A stretch of DNA of 64,000 nt from Symsagittifera roscoffensis (Eukaryota; Xenacoelomorpha; Acoela; Convolutidae): the NCBI RefSeq assembly GCF_963678635.1, contig NC_087067.1, positions 35,355,966-35,419,965 of the forward strand, written 5' to 3'. Within the stretch, counting starts at the first letter, position 1, and the number at the start of each line of letters is the position of its first letter. The notes beneath the pieces were generated by a model. The model worked only from the letters and a program-made list of their open reading frames with translations, ran no database searches and had not been told where the DNA came from. This document shows positions 48,565-59,617 of the stretch, in pieces. Both the position numbers and the translations under genes were made by a program.

Positions 48565-49500
48565 ATGAGAGAAACCAATCGGAAACAGGAGCGACCGGCC
48601 CGAAACAATGTTTTGGTTAGGCAGCAACCGTGGAAGTTTGGACATTGGAATTTTAGAACCCTTAGGGGGTTGGAAGGAGGAGAGTTAGAGCAGCTGATGC
48701 TTGAGCGGCATTTTGATGCCCTGGGTTTAAGCGAGACCCGCTTAAATAGCGACGGAGTCTCTGATCTTGGTAGAAACTACACTATTGTGTGCGCGAGCGA
48801 CCCCGAGAAAAAAGGTAAAAACAGGGTTGCTCTCATTTTCAATTCGTTGAAAATGAAACTAACCAGGCATAGGTGCCAAAATGATCGAATTATGGTAGCC
48901 TGGTTGAGTAGTCGCATCAATAAAAAGACGTTTGAAATATTCGTTTGTTACAGTCCCACTAACCCTGATGATGAGAAAGGTGAAAAGGGGGTTGATTGCT
49001 TCTACGCTGATCTCTTCAGAGTAATGAAAGACGGCATCCCCAGCCGTAAAGTTGGATCTCATACTCTGATATTCGGTGATTTGAATGCGAGAATCAGTAA
49101 CGAACAATTGACCGAAATGAGACTACTAGCTGGTGCCTGGTCTGCCGACCAAGAAACAAACTCAAACGGCAAAAAATTGCTGAAGTTTTGTTCGACACAC
49201 GATTTAAAAATCGTGAACACGTTATTTAAGAAACCTTTAAGTAGGCTTATAACGTGGCGTCACTCCAGAGTCCCAGGTGCTGTCATCGATTGTATCTTGT
49301 CCGATCGGAATGCGGTCTGGAGAGATATGAGAGCCAGCTGGGGAGGTAGTACCGGGCATCACTTAGATCATGCTAAACTTGTAGGCGTGGTCTTACCTCT
49401 GAAAGAACCAGGCAAAATGGCGTTTGACGGTGAAAGTTTTCTCAGAAAAAGCTTAAGGAGGAAGTCTCTGGACTACGGTCCAAAATCAATACCTGTCTGA
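48565..49500 (+). CDS. Non-LTR retrotransposon AP-endonuclease domain
   Basis: A 311-codon frame with the endonuclease/exonuclease/phosphatase fold motifs in order: GHWNFRTLRG (substitute for WNVRTM), LGLSETRLNSDG, FVCYSPTNP, LIFGDLNARI, NGKKLLKFCSTH, IDCILSDR and DHAKLVGVV. It would nick target DNA to prime reverse transcription. The wording is closest to the RTE/CR1 group of elements. The frame ends at TGA 49498-49500, and the rest of the element continues in another frame, so at least one frameshift separates it from the RT. A GC-richer leader (48395-48564) precedes it. Confidence 0.8.
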   Translation: MRETNRKQERPARNNVLVRQQPWKFGHWNFRTLRGLEGGELEQLMLERHFDALGLSETRLNSDGVSDLGRNYTIVCASDPEKKGKNRVALIFNSLKMKLTRHRCQNDRIMVAWLSSRINKKTFEIFVCYSPTNPDDEKGEKGVDCFYADLFRVMKDGIPSRKVGSHTLIFGDLNARISNEQLTEMRLLAGAWSADQETNSNGKKLLKFCSTHDLKIVNTLFKKPLSRLITWRHSRVPGAVIDCILSDRNAVWRDMRASWGGSTGHHLDHAKLVGVVLPLKEPGKMAFDGESFLRKSLRRKSLDYGPKSIPV

Positions 49501-49541
49501 AATCGGCACAAGGTCGCTCGTTCCTAACATCAGATAACCGC

Positions 49542-50474
49542 TTGTCCCACACTGACTCCATTGAGAGCTTCAATAGAACTCTTAAGGAGTTGGTGTGCAA
49601 TGTCCATGCCAGGTCAACGGTTCCGGAACCTGAGGAAAAAGAGGGTACATTATTTGAGTATTTAAATACTGAACAACGTTTGGTATTTAAAGAAAGGAGA
49701 AGTGTGCATCGTCAGGTTCTAAACAACAGAACTGACGAATTGGTTGCAGCAAGAAAAAGGCTAAAATTGAAGTGCAACAAGTTGAGGAAGTTTGCCCAAA
49801 ATGAGATGTTAGAGAGTGGCCTGGAAGGGTTTCAAGACAAGCACGTCCTCGGACAAACGCGTGAAGCGTTTAAGGTGTTGAAAGAGACTCTTGGAATGTT
49901 CGCCTGAGTTGGTTGGGGAGAGGGAGCAAAGGTGAAGAAGTTTCAAAGGCATTATGATAATCTGTTTACGACCAGACCGGCGAGTGAAAAATTTGTTGAA
50001 AGGTCACTTCCAGTAGCGGAAAGTGGACCTCCTAAAGGAGCAGAGGTACTACAAGCGTTGAGAGAAATCAACACGAACAAGCCACACGGTGAGAGTCAGA
50101 TCACCAGTGACTTTCTTAAGTTACTCGAGAAGAAAATTCTCAAGCCTCTCACAAAAATTTTCACTGATATCTGGCTTGATCCGGGGAAAATTCCCCAAAT
50201 TTGGAGGGACGCACTAGTACTCAACCTGTTCAAGAAAGGAAGCAGAGCAGAACCGAACAATTACCGGAGCATTTTCCTTCTTGACCAAGTTGGCAAAGTG
50301 TTCGCAAAGGTGATTGCAAATGGGGTGAATAAGCAGCTGCCCAAGATATCACCTTATCAATTTGGGTTCCGAAGCCACAGGTCAACGGGCCAAGCTATCT
50401 TGGCAATTAGATGTTTGCTGCAAAGAAGGATTGAGAACCATCAACCTCTTTGTATGACTTTCATCGAAGGGTGA
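49542..50474 (+). pseudogene. Non-LTR reverse transcriptase, N-terminal half, broken
   Basis: Continues the element in a different frame, with an in-frame TGA at 49905-49907. It has a coiled linker, then RT fingers: PQIWRDALVLNLFKKGSRAEP, NYRSIFLLDQVGKVFAKVI and SPYQFGFRSHRSTGQAIL. It stops at PLCMTFIEG just before the DFKKAYD-type palm motif. The catalytic aspartates, thumb and connection are absent, so no active enzyme can be made. Confidence 0.78.
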
Positions 50475-50479
50475 ATTCG

Positions 50480-50874
50480 AAAAAAAAGGGATTTCCAAAA
50501 AGGGTAAATTCGACTGCCCTCTGTCCGACTGTAACAAGACCTATGTCTATGCCAGCGGTTGGTCAAAGCACATGCAAAACTGTCACCCGCACGTGAAACT
50601 TATCAGCGCATCAGAACCGACCGTCTCAGCACCGCAACTGAATCGGCAATCCTTCGCATCAAACGAAGACACTAGCACAGGTGATGAGGTGCTAAAGTGT
50701 CCGCTCTGCTCCTATCGGTGCTCGGTTAGAAAGTCAATGATCAATCACTGTTATGTGAAGCACCGATACTCGTGGGTCAAAGCAAGGCCAATTGCCCAAG
50801 CCGCCAAGTCATGTTGCGTTGTCCCGGTGCGTACAATCAATAGGAAAAAAATTGTGCAAATTGTAGCGCCATGA
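50480..50874 (+). pseudogene. C-terminal zinc-finger part of the same retrotransposon
   Basis: Immediately after the truncated RT but in another frame. Two C2H2 fingers are visible: CPLSDCNKTYVYASGWSKH (CX4CX12HX4H) and CPLCSYRCSVRKSMINH (CX2CX12HX4H), ending at a TGA at 50872-50874. An internal deletion joins it to the RT fingers. A G/C-rich 3' tail with ttaataaag runs to about 51005. Confidence 0.65.
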
Positions 50875-51619
50875 TCACCACTGCTACCTCGGAAAGGTAG
50901 AACGGGTTCCCGGTGGTGACTTTCATTTCGTTTGAATTAGTTCTTATGATTTAATAAAGTCAGAACCATTGCCCCTGGCCCTTGACCAGCTGGGGTGCAG
51001 ATAGGAGGAACTTATTACTGTAAAATTTTTATTAAGTTTTTGAACATGAAACTGCCTCCTTTCATTCGTATATACATTCAAATTACAACTACTGAGAGTT
51101 CAGACCTCAAACTAGGGATGATGATATTTTCTTGACTATGACAAGCAAGTGCAAAAACAAATATTTCTAAAACTTTTGTTTGATTTTTATGCTTCAAAAC
51201 TATAGGACACATTTTTCAACTTTTGTCAAAAAAAAAAAACAAATATACGTTACTTGTTTTGAAACTTTACTGAGCTGCAATATTCGACAACACTTGGAAA
51301 GGGTGTATTATTAAGGCTAAGGTTAGTTGCTCAAGTCATTCGCCGTATCGTTACCATCTTGAACTTCTAGCATAAATGTTGAATTTGACTTCAACCATTA
51401 TGAATCACAGAATAAGGTCTGCTAAAAGTTTGTTGAGGTTTTCGATTTAGATAAAATGCCTTCTGCTTTACTGACGATTTATTAGTTACAGTTTTTTTTC
51501 ATGGGAAAAAATTAAGTTGCTCTAGTTGACAAATTTGACTGAGTTATTGATTTAGAAGCTCTTTCATTCTTTAACTTTCCCTGCACACACAAAATCAATG
51601 GCAAAAAACCACATCATTA

Positions 51620-51857
51620 GCGTCTTATAATGCAACGCTTGAATAATTTAATTTACTGTCTTCTCTTTTCAACTGTTCACATACTGGGTTACATCAACTG
51701 CTCTATCCGACAGAACATAAAAAAACGGGCAACCTATTTCTCTAGGGGTCAAAAGCGCTGCTTTGTTTTGATGGATAGTTCAGTTAATTTAACCTACCAT
51801 ATGAACCGTTAAAAAACACAGAGCAAATTATTTTTATTGAAGTACGAGATTATAAGA
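51620..51857. repeat. Long inverted repeat (hairpin), copy 1
   Basis: Left arm cgtcttataatg...tgggttacatcaactgctc pairs with right arm gttcagttaatttaacc...gagattataagac. The arms are ~95 bp and imperfect. Homologous to 52205-52451. Confidence 0.65.
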
Positions 51858-52204
51858 CAGCCCTATTTGCATAAATGACCGCAATCGCAGTTTTGAAGTT
51901 CAATAAGCTCACCGGACAAACATACAGTCAAAACTGAAACGAATGCCTTTGAGTTTTTAGACTTCATAAAAAATGTGTCTGAAAATTTGCCTATTAAATT
52001 AAACTTTTTAGAGAAAAAGCGTTGAACATGTTCCGTCAAAAAGCGGCCAGATGTTTTCGAGATATGAGTTGTTTTGCTTTTTCAACAAAAATTGCTTACA
52101 CTGCTCTATTCGACAAATCTGACCTCGATTTAAAAAAAAGCAGCTTCTTCAGCTTTGCCACCTTCCCTGCACGCACAAAATCAGTAGCAAAAGCTACATC
52201 ATTA

Positions 52205-52451
52205 GCGTCTTATAATGCAAAACTTAAATAAATTAGTTTGCTCTTTTTTGTGACAAGGTTGATATGCTGGGTTAAACCAACTGCGCCATCCGTCAAAACG
52301 AAAAAAAAACGAATGATCTTTTTACCCTAGATAAAAAGATTGCTCAATATATTTTTTTGATCGATAGCGCAGTTGATTTAATCCAGAAAAAGAACTTTTT
52401 ATAAACAGAAAAGAGCAAACTAACTCGTTACAACTTTAGCATTATGAGACG
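52205..52451. repeat. Long inverted repeat (hairpin), copy 2
   Basis: Left arm gcgtcttataatgcaaaac...ggttaaaccaactgcgc pairs with right arm gcgcagttgatttaatcc...agcattatgagac. The two hairpins and their flanks form a direct duplication with a period near 590 bp. Confidence 0.7.
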
Positions 52452-52629
52452 ACCGCATTCGCACAGTGGCCGCAATCACAGTTTTCAAATTCAATAAGTT
52501 TACAGGACAAAAATTATAATTAAATTGAGACGGATGCTTTTGAGTCTAGAAGAGTGTATAACTGTGCAAATCTGACTTAGTTATTGAAACAGAAGCTGCC
52601 TCTTTATTTTTAAAGCATTAGTTTAGTTA

Positions 52630-52829
52630 NNNNNNNNNNNNNNNNNNNNNNNNNNNNNNNNNNNNNNNNNNNNNNNNNNNNNNNNNNNNNNNNNNNNNNN
52701 NNNNNNNNNNNNNNNNNNNNNNNNNNNNNNNNNNNNNNNNNNNNNNNNNNNNNNNNNNNNNNNNNNNNNNNNNNNNNNNNNNNNNNNNNNNNNNNNNNNN
52801 NNNNNNNNNNNNNNNNNNNNNNNNNNNNN
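52630..52829. other. Assembly gap (200 N)
   Basis: Exactly 200 unknown bases, a conventional scaffold gap size. Real sequence length is unknown. Confidence 0.99.
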
Positions 52830-53267
52830 TGAATTTTGAATAATCAGATAAATGTTTTGGAGTAGATAAAGCGCCTCAATGAAATTTGAAGCAAATTATG
52901 AGCATGAGTGTTTCATCTTCTATACATCGCATCTTCGAGTAGTCACATCATTCTTTATCCGAAATTGAATAAACTGGCAATTTTCAAACCAACAATTTTC
53001 TCAGAAATCTGATCAAAAAAGAATTAAACGTCGATTTTGAGATCAAAATTTTGATATGATTCAGATAGTATAAAATTTCTAATATAGTAAACTGGTATAG
53101 AAAAAAGTTATTTGAATTTTTTAATCTCTATCAGCAAAAGTTAAACAACAACAGCAGTTATCTATGAGGTAAAGGTAGATAAGGCAAATTTGATGGAAAA
53201 TTGAAAAATTTGAGAGAATAAAAACTTGTGAGAAAGCCTTAAAGCCAAAACATATAATACATATGGC

Positions 53268-53595
53268 CGGATCTGAGATTTTCTCGTGGGGGAGAGGGGT
53301 GCAGATTTTTTTTAGATCGAGCAAATTGATTGTCCGAGCTCTCCCAAAGCAATAAAAAGACCCCGTTTTAGCCAAAGTTTGAAAAACAGGCCGAAAAAAG
53401 CGTTTTTAGGGAGTTTTAGAAAATTAATCTATTTTGGCGCCGAAGGCAACTTTAGAAAAGTTTTAGGGTCCGTTCGCCAAAAATGGATATCTCAAAATAG
53501 TATAAAGGGTGGACCCTTTGGGTCGGCAGGTGGTCGAAACCCTGAGAGGGGGAGGAGGGGCATCCCCTCCGCAACCCCCCTAAATTCGCACCAGA
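53268..53595. mobile_element. hAT-like MITE copy
   Basis: Starts near ggccggatctgagattttctcg and ends ccccctaaattcgcacc. It shares tatttt­ggcgccgaaggc, gccaaaaatggatatctc and gaccctttgggtcg with the 10308 copy. Confidence 0.65.
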
Positions 53596-53835
53596 TTGTA
53601 TATCTAGTAGTTTTTTTATATATAGCAGAATTTTAGGGCAGAATTTTTAGAATATATAGCAGAATTTTAGAACCAACAAACATTTTTCTTTGTTTTTTTC
53701 CTTGATATTGTTTATTTTAAATTAATAACTCAGCCAAATGATTCAGTTAAGAACAAAAAAAACTGCAAAAAAGAAATCAAAGGGAGTTTCTTATTAAAAA
53801 ATTCCAAATCAAAATACACATTGTAATGCTTCTCA

Positions 53836-54178
53836 CCAGCCGATTTAGGGGTGGGGTGTAGACGCCCTTCCCCTCACGGATTCGACTCCCTGCCGACCCA
53901 AAATAATATATCATTTTTTGGCTGACTGACCCTACATTTTTTCTAAAAGAGCCTTGGGCCCCAAAATATACTAGTTTTCAGAGGAAAGCGCGCGCCAAAA
54001 AACGCAATTTTTTGGTCAAAAATTTCCAAAAAGTGCCAAAAAACGTTTTTTTTTTGCCTGTTTTATCAAAATTTTCCCGGTGGTGCAAAAAAGCTGGTCA
54101 AAATGGGTTCTTTATAGTGAATGGGAGTGGTCAGAAAATCAATTCCCCCCTCGAAAAAATCTTAGATCCGCCTCTTAC
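53836..54178. mobile_element. hAT-like MITE, complete copy, inverted
   Basis: A 343-bp element flanked by a perfect 8-bp duplication, gcttctca (53828-53835 and 54179-54186). The ends are ccagccgatttagggg and tagatccgcctcttac. It is in reverse orientation to 53268. Confidence 0.8.
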
Positions 54179-54904
54179 GCTTCTCAAAGATGCATCATTT
54201 CGACCCCATTTGAGGTTTTTGAGGTGGTCACAATCAAGAGGAAAAAACACCGCATTTATAACACCACGTTTTTCGCCTCAACTTAGTAAATGGAATATTG
54301 CAAAAAATTGGATGACTTTTCAACCAAAAACAGCCCGAAAAAAGTAAGTCGAGAAGAATAAAAAATGAAAGCAACATTGTGGTATATAAAATGCATTTTA
54401 AAAGAAGAACTGTGCAGTGTGAAATCTTTTTATTTTGAAAAAACCTATTTAATTAGCTGCTTTTTCAAGTAGTAAGTGGCCTGATACTCTAAACGTTATG
54501 CAATTCTGACAGATGCAGTTGGAGCAATCACAATTTTTCTTTGCAGAGTCTTCAAAACTGGAAACTGGTTCCATTTTTGCTCCTATGTGTCATGTCGTAA
54601 AAATAACGAAACTGATTTTGAAAAAAAAAGTATAAACTCCAGTATGAGTGATCAGCAGAAAAATGGGATCAGCCGTACAATTTCTACCAACAAACTGTTA
54701 ATTAGATGATATTAATTTATCCTCAAACTTATTTGAATTTAAATTATTATTTTTTCACCTAAGTTGACTTTGAGGTAGTTGTAATTTTTACCGTTGAAAC
54801 AGGTATTCAAATTTTTGTCTATCAATAGCCATAATATCTGTTTTATTTTTAAAATCAATCAGATATGTTAAAAATCCATAGTTTAGGGTTCGGATCAATG
54901 AAAA

Positions 54905-55330
54905 CGGGGAGGAATTTTCTATTCGGGCTTGTTTTATTTTTGTTTTTTTTTTCCACGTAAAATCAGGTGCCATCATTATTCCTCAAAATGGGTCAAATGC
55001 TAATCTAAAATAAAGCCCTTTGAGTCGTGATTCGAACGACATAAAAAATATCAAAACATTGTCCTAGTGTTGAGAAAAACCGGTTTGATTTTCAGTTCAA
55101 TTTCCTGCAAGTGAAGCTATCTAGATACAATTGTTCAATGAAAATTTTTTAAATGGCCTTAAATAATTTTTTTTAAAAACAAACAAAAATCAAGTTTTGG
55201 ATGTAGAATTTAGTGCTTCTTTGGCAATAAAAGATTTCTAAAGAAAATTCAAAAATTTTGGTGCAATTTTTTTCATACAAGGTTTGCCATTCTTTTTTGA
55301 GGATAACTACTGTCAATTGCGTATAGTTAG
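54905..55330 (+). repeat. Diverged interspersed repeat, copy 3
   Basis: Shares gggaggaattttctattcggg, ccacgtaaaatcaggtgcc and agccctttgagtcgtgattcgaac with 43993-44220, then an attgcgtatagttagctg block. Confidence 0.5.
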
Positions 55331-55831
55331 CTGAATATTTTACGTGTTTATAAAGTTCTCAAATCACACCAGGCACAAAAATTGAAATGAAAAAAACAAA
55401 TCGAAAAAAACTTACTTTTTTTAGGACTAACATCCACCACTAAGTGCTTCTTACACAGCAGCCGGCTATCTGTGTTTAAACTTTCAATTTAACTATTTTT
55501 ATTTTGGCTAGTTTTTTGTATTAACTTTTGTGTGCATTGACAAATACAACAGCCCTGAGTAATATGGAGGTCAACACGGTGTGTACGGTTTTCTAGAATT
55601 GGAACGTTTAGCTTATAGGCATGATATGACAAAACGACTCAACTACTTTTAGTTGGCGGAAAAGTTCCTGCTTAATTGTAGTTTTTGCGGAAATTTTTTG
55701 CAAGCCGAATTATCGACTGGACTTCATTATGGGCAAAAAATTGCAGTTTGGCATAAAAAATGGCTCACTGATTACAAAAATTTTGTTAAAGTGGTAAAAT
55801 GTTTTTTGTTAAAATTTAAACTTTCATTTCA

Positions 55832-55972
55832 CCAGCGGATTTAAGCTTTGGGAGAGCTCAGAAAATCAATTTGTTCGACCTAAAAAAAAGGTCGACAAAA
55901 ATTTTTGAATTTTTTTTTGAAAATCTGCCCCCCCCCCCCCCTCGAAAAAAACCCTGGATCCGCCCCTGCTTA
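55832..55972. mobile_element. Internally deleted hAT-like MITE
   Basis: The two ends (accagcggatttaag and ctggatccgcccctg) are ~140 bp apart with a run of ~15 C between. A short derivative of the family. Confidence 0.6.
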
Positions 55973-57783
55973 AATCATACACACTTAGAGTATTGTCAAC
56001 AAAAAACGCTGTTTGCACAATTCCTGCAATATAGATATTGCATCATAATTTGTTTTTGGAGAAAAATGTTGTTTTTGCTAGGAAATCTAGCCAAACGTTT
56101 TTCATATATGAGAATTGTATGACTGCCATTTCTTAACCGAAAATGTGTATGGAATTGAAGAACTATCATTTTCGGTGTATGGAGTATCAACCCGGAAAAT
56201 AGAATGACCTAAGCCTAAGGATAGTATCAACAAAATTCAAAGGCATGAAATACTTAAGAAAAAATGCAAGTATAACAACGTGAGGTAAGCTGAAATTGCA
56301 CAGTGTGTGTTGTTCTTCTCAGCATATTTGCCAAATCAATTTTGTTTTATCATGAATGATCAAAAAATCTGATTCGCATTCCTTTAAAAAAGTGCTGCTG
56401 ACAATCGAAGCGGGCATCCCAATGCGAGCAAATCACCAGCTTGACTAAAATCAGATCACCAGCTGAGATGTGTCCAGTTTGTATATGCGCCAACAAACAA
56501 AGGAGAGCAGTTATAAGTCCAATTACTGTTTGCTGTTTAATGAGCCTTAAGAAAACAAAAAGAATACCGAACTTTTTACACAGAGGCGGGGCGTATTTTT
56601 GCAACAATTGCGATGCCAAAAACATCTTTGCGCTTCAAAATAGTTAAAGAAAAAAAAGAGAGAAGTCAAAAAAATGTCTGAAAAATAATTTGACAAAAGT
56701 TGTAAGATAACAGCAACAAAAACTTCATATTTGTATCAGATAAAGTTCATAGGCAGCCCTTAAAAATGCAAATCATTTACCGAGCGGCAACAAAGGCGGC
56801 AAACTTTGGTCGAAACCTTTCAAGCCGAAAAGAAATCTGTTGTCATAAAAAATTCATAAAATTGAAAAGTTTTTAAGACCCATCCAAACTGAAACCCATA
56901 ATCCAGACTTTTTGGAAAAAATAATTACAACCTGAAACGAGCTAATCAATACTTGAATGATAGAAGTAGAACCAAAAATCTTGCTTAACAAGAAAAAATC
57001 CTCTAGAGATCCTCTAGAAGTGATCCTGTGGAGAAGGTTGTTTACGGGAAAAAGTCTAGTACCTTATTGCAATACCCTTGCTTATTGCGAGGGTAAAAAA
57101 TCGGTGATTATCTAATTAGATGAAATTTCGATTTCTGATTCAACTTTAAATTTTTGAGAGATCTGAATTAAACATTTTGCCCCAACTTCGACATGTTTTG
57201 ATAACAAACGTAATTGTTTGCGGCAGATTTTTTTGACCACTTTTTTTTAAAATATTTTTTGTTGGAAATTGGATTTTTCATCAGCAAACTATGGTAAAAT
57301 TAAAACTTTTAACACTAAGAGCAACGTTTTTTCACAGATTACTTGAGTAGAATGGCCAGAGAAGCCAAATATATCTAGAGAATTTTCTCAAATTTTCTAA
57401 TAAAACCAGGTTTTTTTATTGAAGCTTTTTTTGTCGATTCCGAATCGGGAATGAATAGAATTGAATATACTACGATACAATACGGTTAATTTTGTACGAA
57501 CTATTTTTGAAGTACATTCACAACAGCATGAGAAAAACTCAGCCAAATTCTACCAGGCAAAAATCTAGAAAATTAAGTGGTAAAAAAACTCAAAATGAAC
57601 AGAATAAGCGTTGGCGTAAATTAATAAAAATTGTTCAAAAATTTCAAAAAAAGTGTTTTTTGCAGAGAAAAATTTCTAGGACGAAAAATAGAAAGAGGAA
57701 TAATGTTTGCAAGCTGGTTTAGGTGACACCATCTATTATTACAAAATAAGTTATAAGTTAATTAGAGCAGAACTAGTACTAAC
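55973..57783. other. AT-rich DNA with possible exon scraps
   Basis: A 91-codon frame on the minus strand (56350-56625) has ordinary composition and a hydrophobic centre, and a short exon-like piece lies at ~56782-56817. Neither can be tied to a gene. Confidence 0.25.
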
Positions 57784-58218
57784 CCTGAACCGCTGATTCC
57801 TCCAAACATTTTGCGGTTGTTTCAAAAGAAATGCCGCTCCAGGTCGAATTTTCCTTGTTCCAATTTCACTGCAAAGAAAATAACTTCTAGTTTATATCCA
57901 AAATAATCCAATAGAGAGATAAAAAGCCCAGATAAGGTTTTCAATCTTGACTACCAAAACTGTCACTCGGTCAGAACTTGACGGAAGTCAGCTCCACCAG
58001 CATTTGGTCCGGCCGGCCGGGGAGAGTTCTGGTGATTATTGGGAGGGGGAAAACAAAGTTGGTGGCATATAATTCCAATATGTAAAAACCTACTATATAA
58101 ACGCTGTGAGAAGGCTTGACAATGTTTCAAATAATTGTAACCGAAAAGTTCAGGGAAATTTTGATCAAAGAAGGTTGAAATAATTTCATAAAGTTGAACT
58201 TCACAATCATGTCGGCTC
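57784..58218 (-). CDS. Unrecognised gene fragment, three phase-linked exons
   Basis: Minus-strand exons 58218-58094, 58028-57998 (31 nt) and 57868-57784 each have an acceptor (gtttttgtag, ccccctcccaataatcaccag, ttttctttgcag) and a donor (gtaggt, gtggag, gttagt), and join in one frame. The peptide reads RHDCEVQLYEIISTFFDQ, then FPELFGYNYLKHCQAFSQRL, a Gly/Ala/Pro turn, then EIGTRKIRPGAAFLLKQPQ. It is mixed hydrophobic/charged with aromatic residues, as in a folded domain. I cannot name the family. The 5' and 3' ends of the gene are not found. Confidence 0.42.
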
Positions 58219-58692
58219 CTACAAAAACAACAAATTAAGTTGTATAATTTGTATTACAGTTGCTTTATTACACTTCAGAGGTTTGAAAATAGGTCACTGC
58301 GGCGGGGAGCTAAACTCAATTCGTAATATTTTTGCCTGATAATCCTCTAAAGACAAATCTCAGTGTTTCAGTCTATAAACCTAAAAATATACAAATTGGT
58401 ATGGAAATGCACACGTTCCTTCAGTACTGGGATTTAAGTTTGCTATACCATTTAATGGTTCAGCTCATAAATTTGTACGAACGAACTTTTAGGTGGTTTT
58501 AAAAGGCTCATAATATGGTGTTAAAATTGTTATTAATACCAAGGTTGCCACTGAATAAATCAAATAAAAGTAAGCCAAGTAAGTTCTGTTCTGCTTGTTT
58601 GAAGCAGATTCGAAAAACAAAACACGATTCAGAAATATGTGGGTTGAAGTCAACTTTTGGACTAAATTTGTGACGTCACATTTTTCCATGTT

Positions 58693-59227
58693 TCAGCCCG
58701 AGGAAGCGGCTAACTTAACTTCATAAGCCTCTGATTCTGGGGGGCTAATGCGACTTTCCGTCTTTTCAACTAACAGGAAGAAACTTGTCAGTTAACAAAT
58801 CGGAGAGCTTAACCGATATCAAAACTTCCACAAATTCATTTTTCCACTCCCCATTCATAGGTTTAACCTAAATTCGCTCCAAGGGTAGGATAGCAATTTT
58901 GAGATTTTGAAATCCTTGATATAGATTTAAATTTTGACCGCGAGGATTTTTTGAAGGTTTCAAAATCAGGCGGCAGACAGTCTTTTGTTATGATGATAAT
59001 TGGGCTCACGATAGACTGCTGTCTCTAAAGCTTCTTTTCCGACAGCGTTTTATTAAAAACGCCTTCTGCCTTCTTTTAAACCGCCGGCGGTAATTTGTGA
59101 CGTGAATTTGTACGAGAAAGATATTGAATGGAATGAAGGAATGACTAGGCTAGTAACTGCGGTGTTTCAAAGGGGGTTAATTGATGCTTCCGGGAAGTAC
59201 ACATTTCCATGATTGGTGCTGACACGG
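58693..59227 (-). CDS. Unrecognised gene, three phase-compatible exons
   Basis: Exons on the minus strand: 59227-59158 (ATG at 59210 after acceptor tttttatttcag), 59022-58868, and 58769-58693. The phases fit (2, then 1, then stop). The 155-nt middle exon is open and Ser/Lys-rich (CLPPDFETFKKSSRSKFK). If exon 3 runs to the TGA at 58693-58695 the product is 94 aa. If instead it is spliced at gttaag (58719) it may continue into the exons at 58218-57784. The donors are weak (gttact, gttaaa). I do not recognise the protein. It sits directly beside the Ty3/Gypsy element. Confidence 0.35.
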
Positions 59228-59617
59228 CTGAAATAAAAACAGTCGACTTAAAACTAACATCTAAACCTAGTGTTATCCATACGGATATCATAGTAAAACA
59301 TTCCTATATAAACAATGTCCACTCAGGTGCTAAAACTACCAGTTGGTAATGTTTACATATTATAAACCTAAATGATTACATAATACATATAGAAGTCTGA
59401 GGATTAAATAAGTATCTATCTATACCTAACAACATATGTAATAGTTATTATGAAACGCTGTCTCTCAAATGCTTCGAGGTCAGCGTCATCCAGACTTAAA
59501 CATAGACCGATGAATTTAAGTTACCATCGTAGTCTTTTCTATTTCTCATTTCATAGTCAGCGTTTAGCATAGACTTGACAACTTAATTATACCTCACCCA
59601 ACGGCTGAGGGTATAAC

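Noticed and set aside
57492-57722. Basic (Lys/Arg-rich) 76-codon frame
   Set aside because: Poly-A-rich DNA naturally yields Lys/Asn/Arg; no supporting signal.
58980-59617. Exact 5' LTR start of the Gypsy element
   Set aside because: The partner LTR is outside the window, so no boundary can be fixed. TATA-like and TG starts are too common here.
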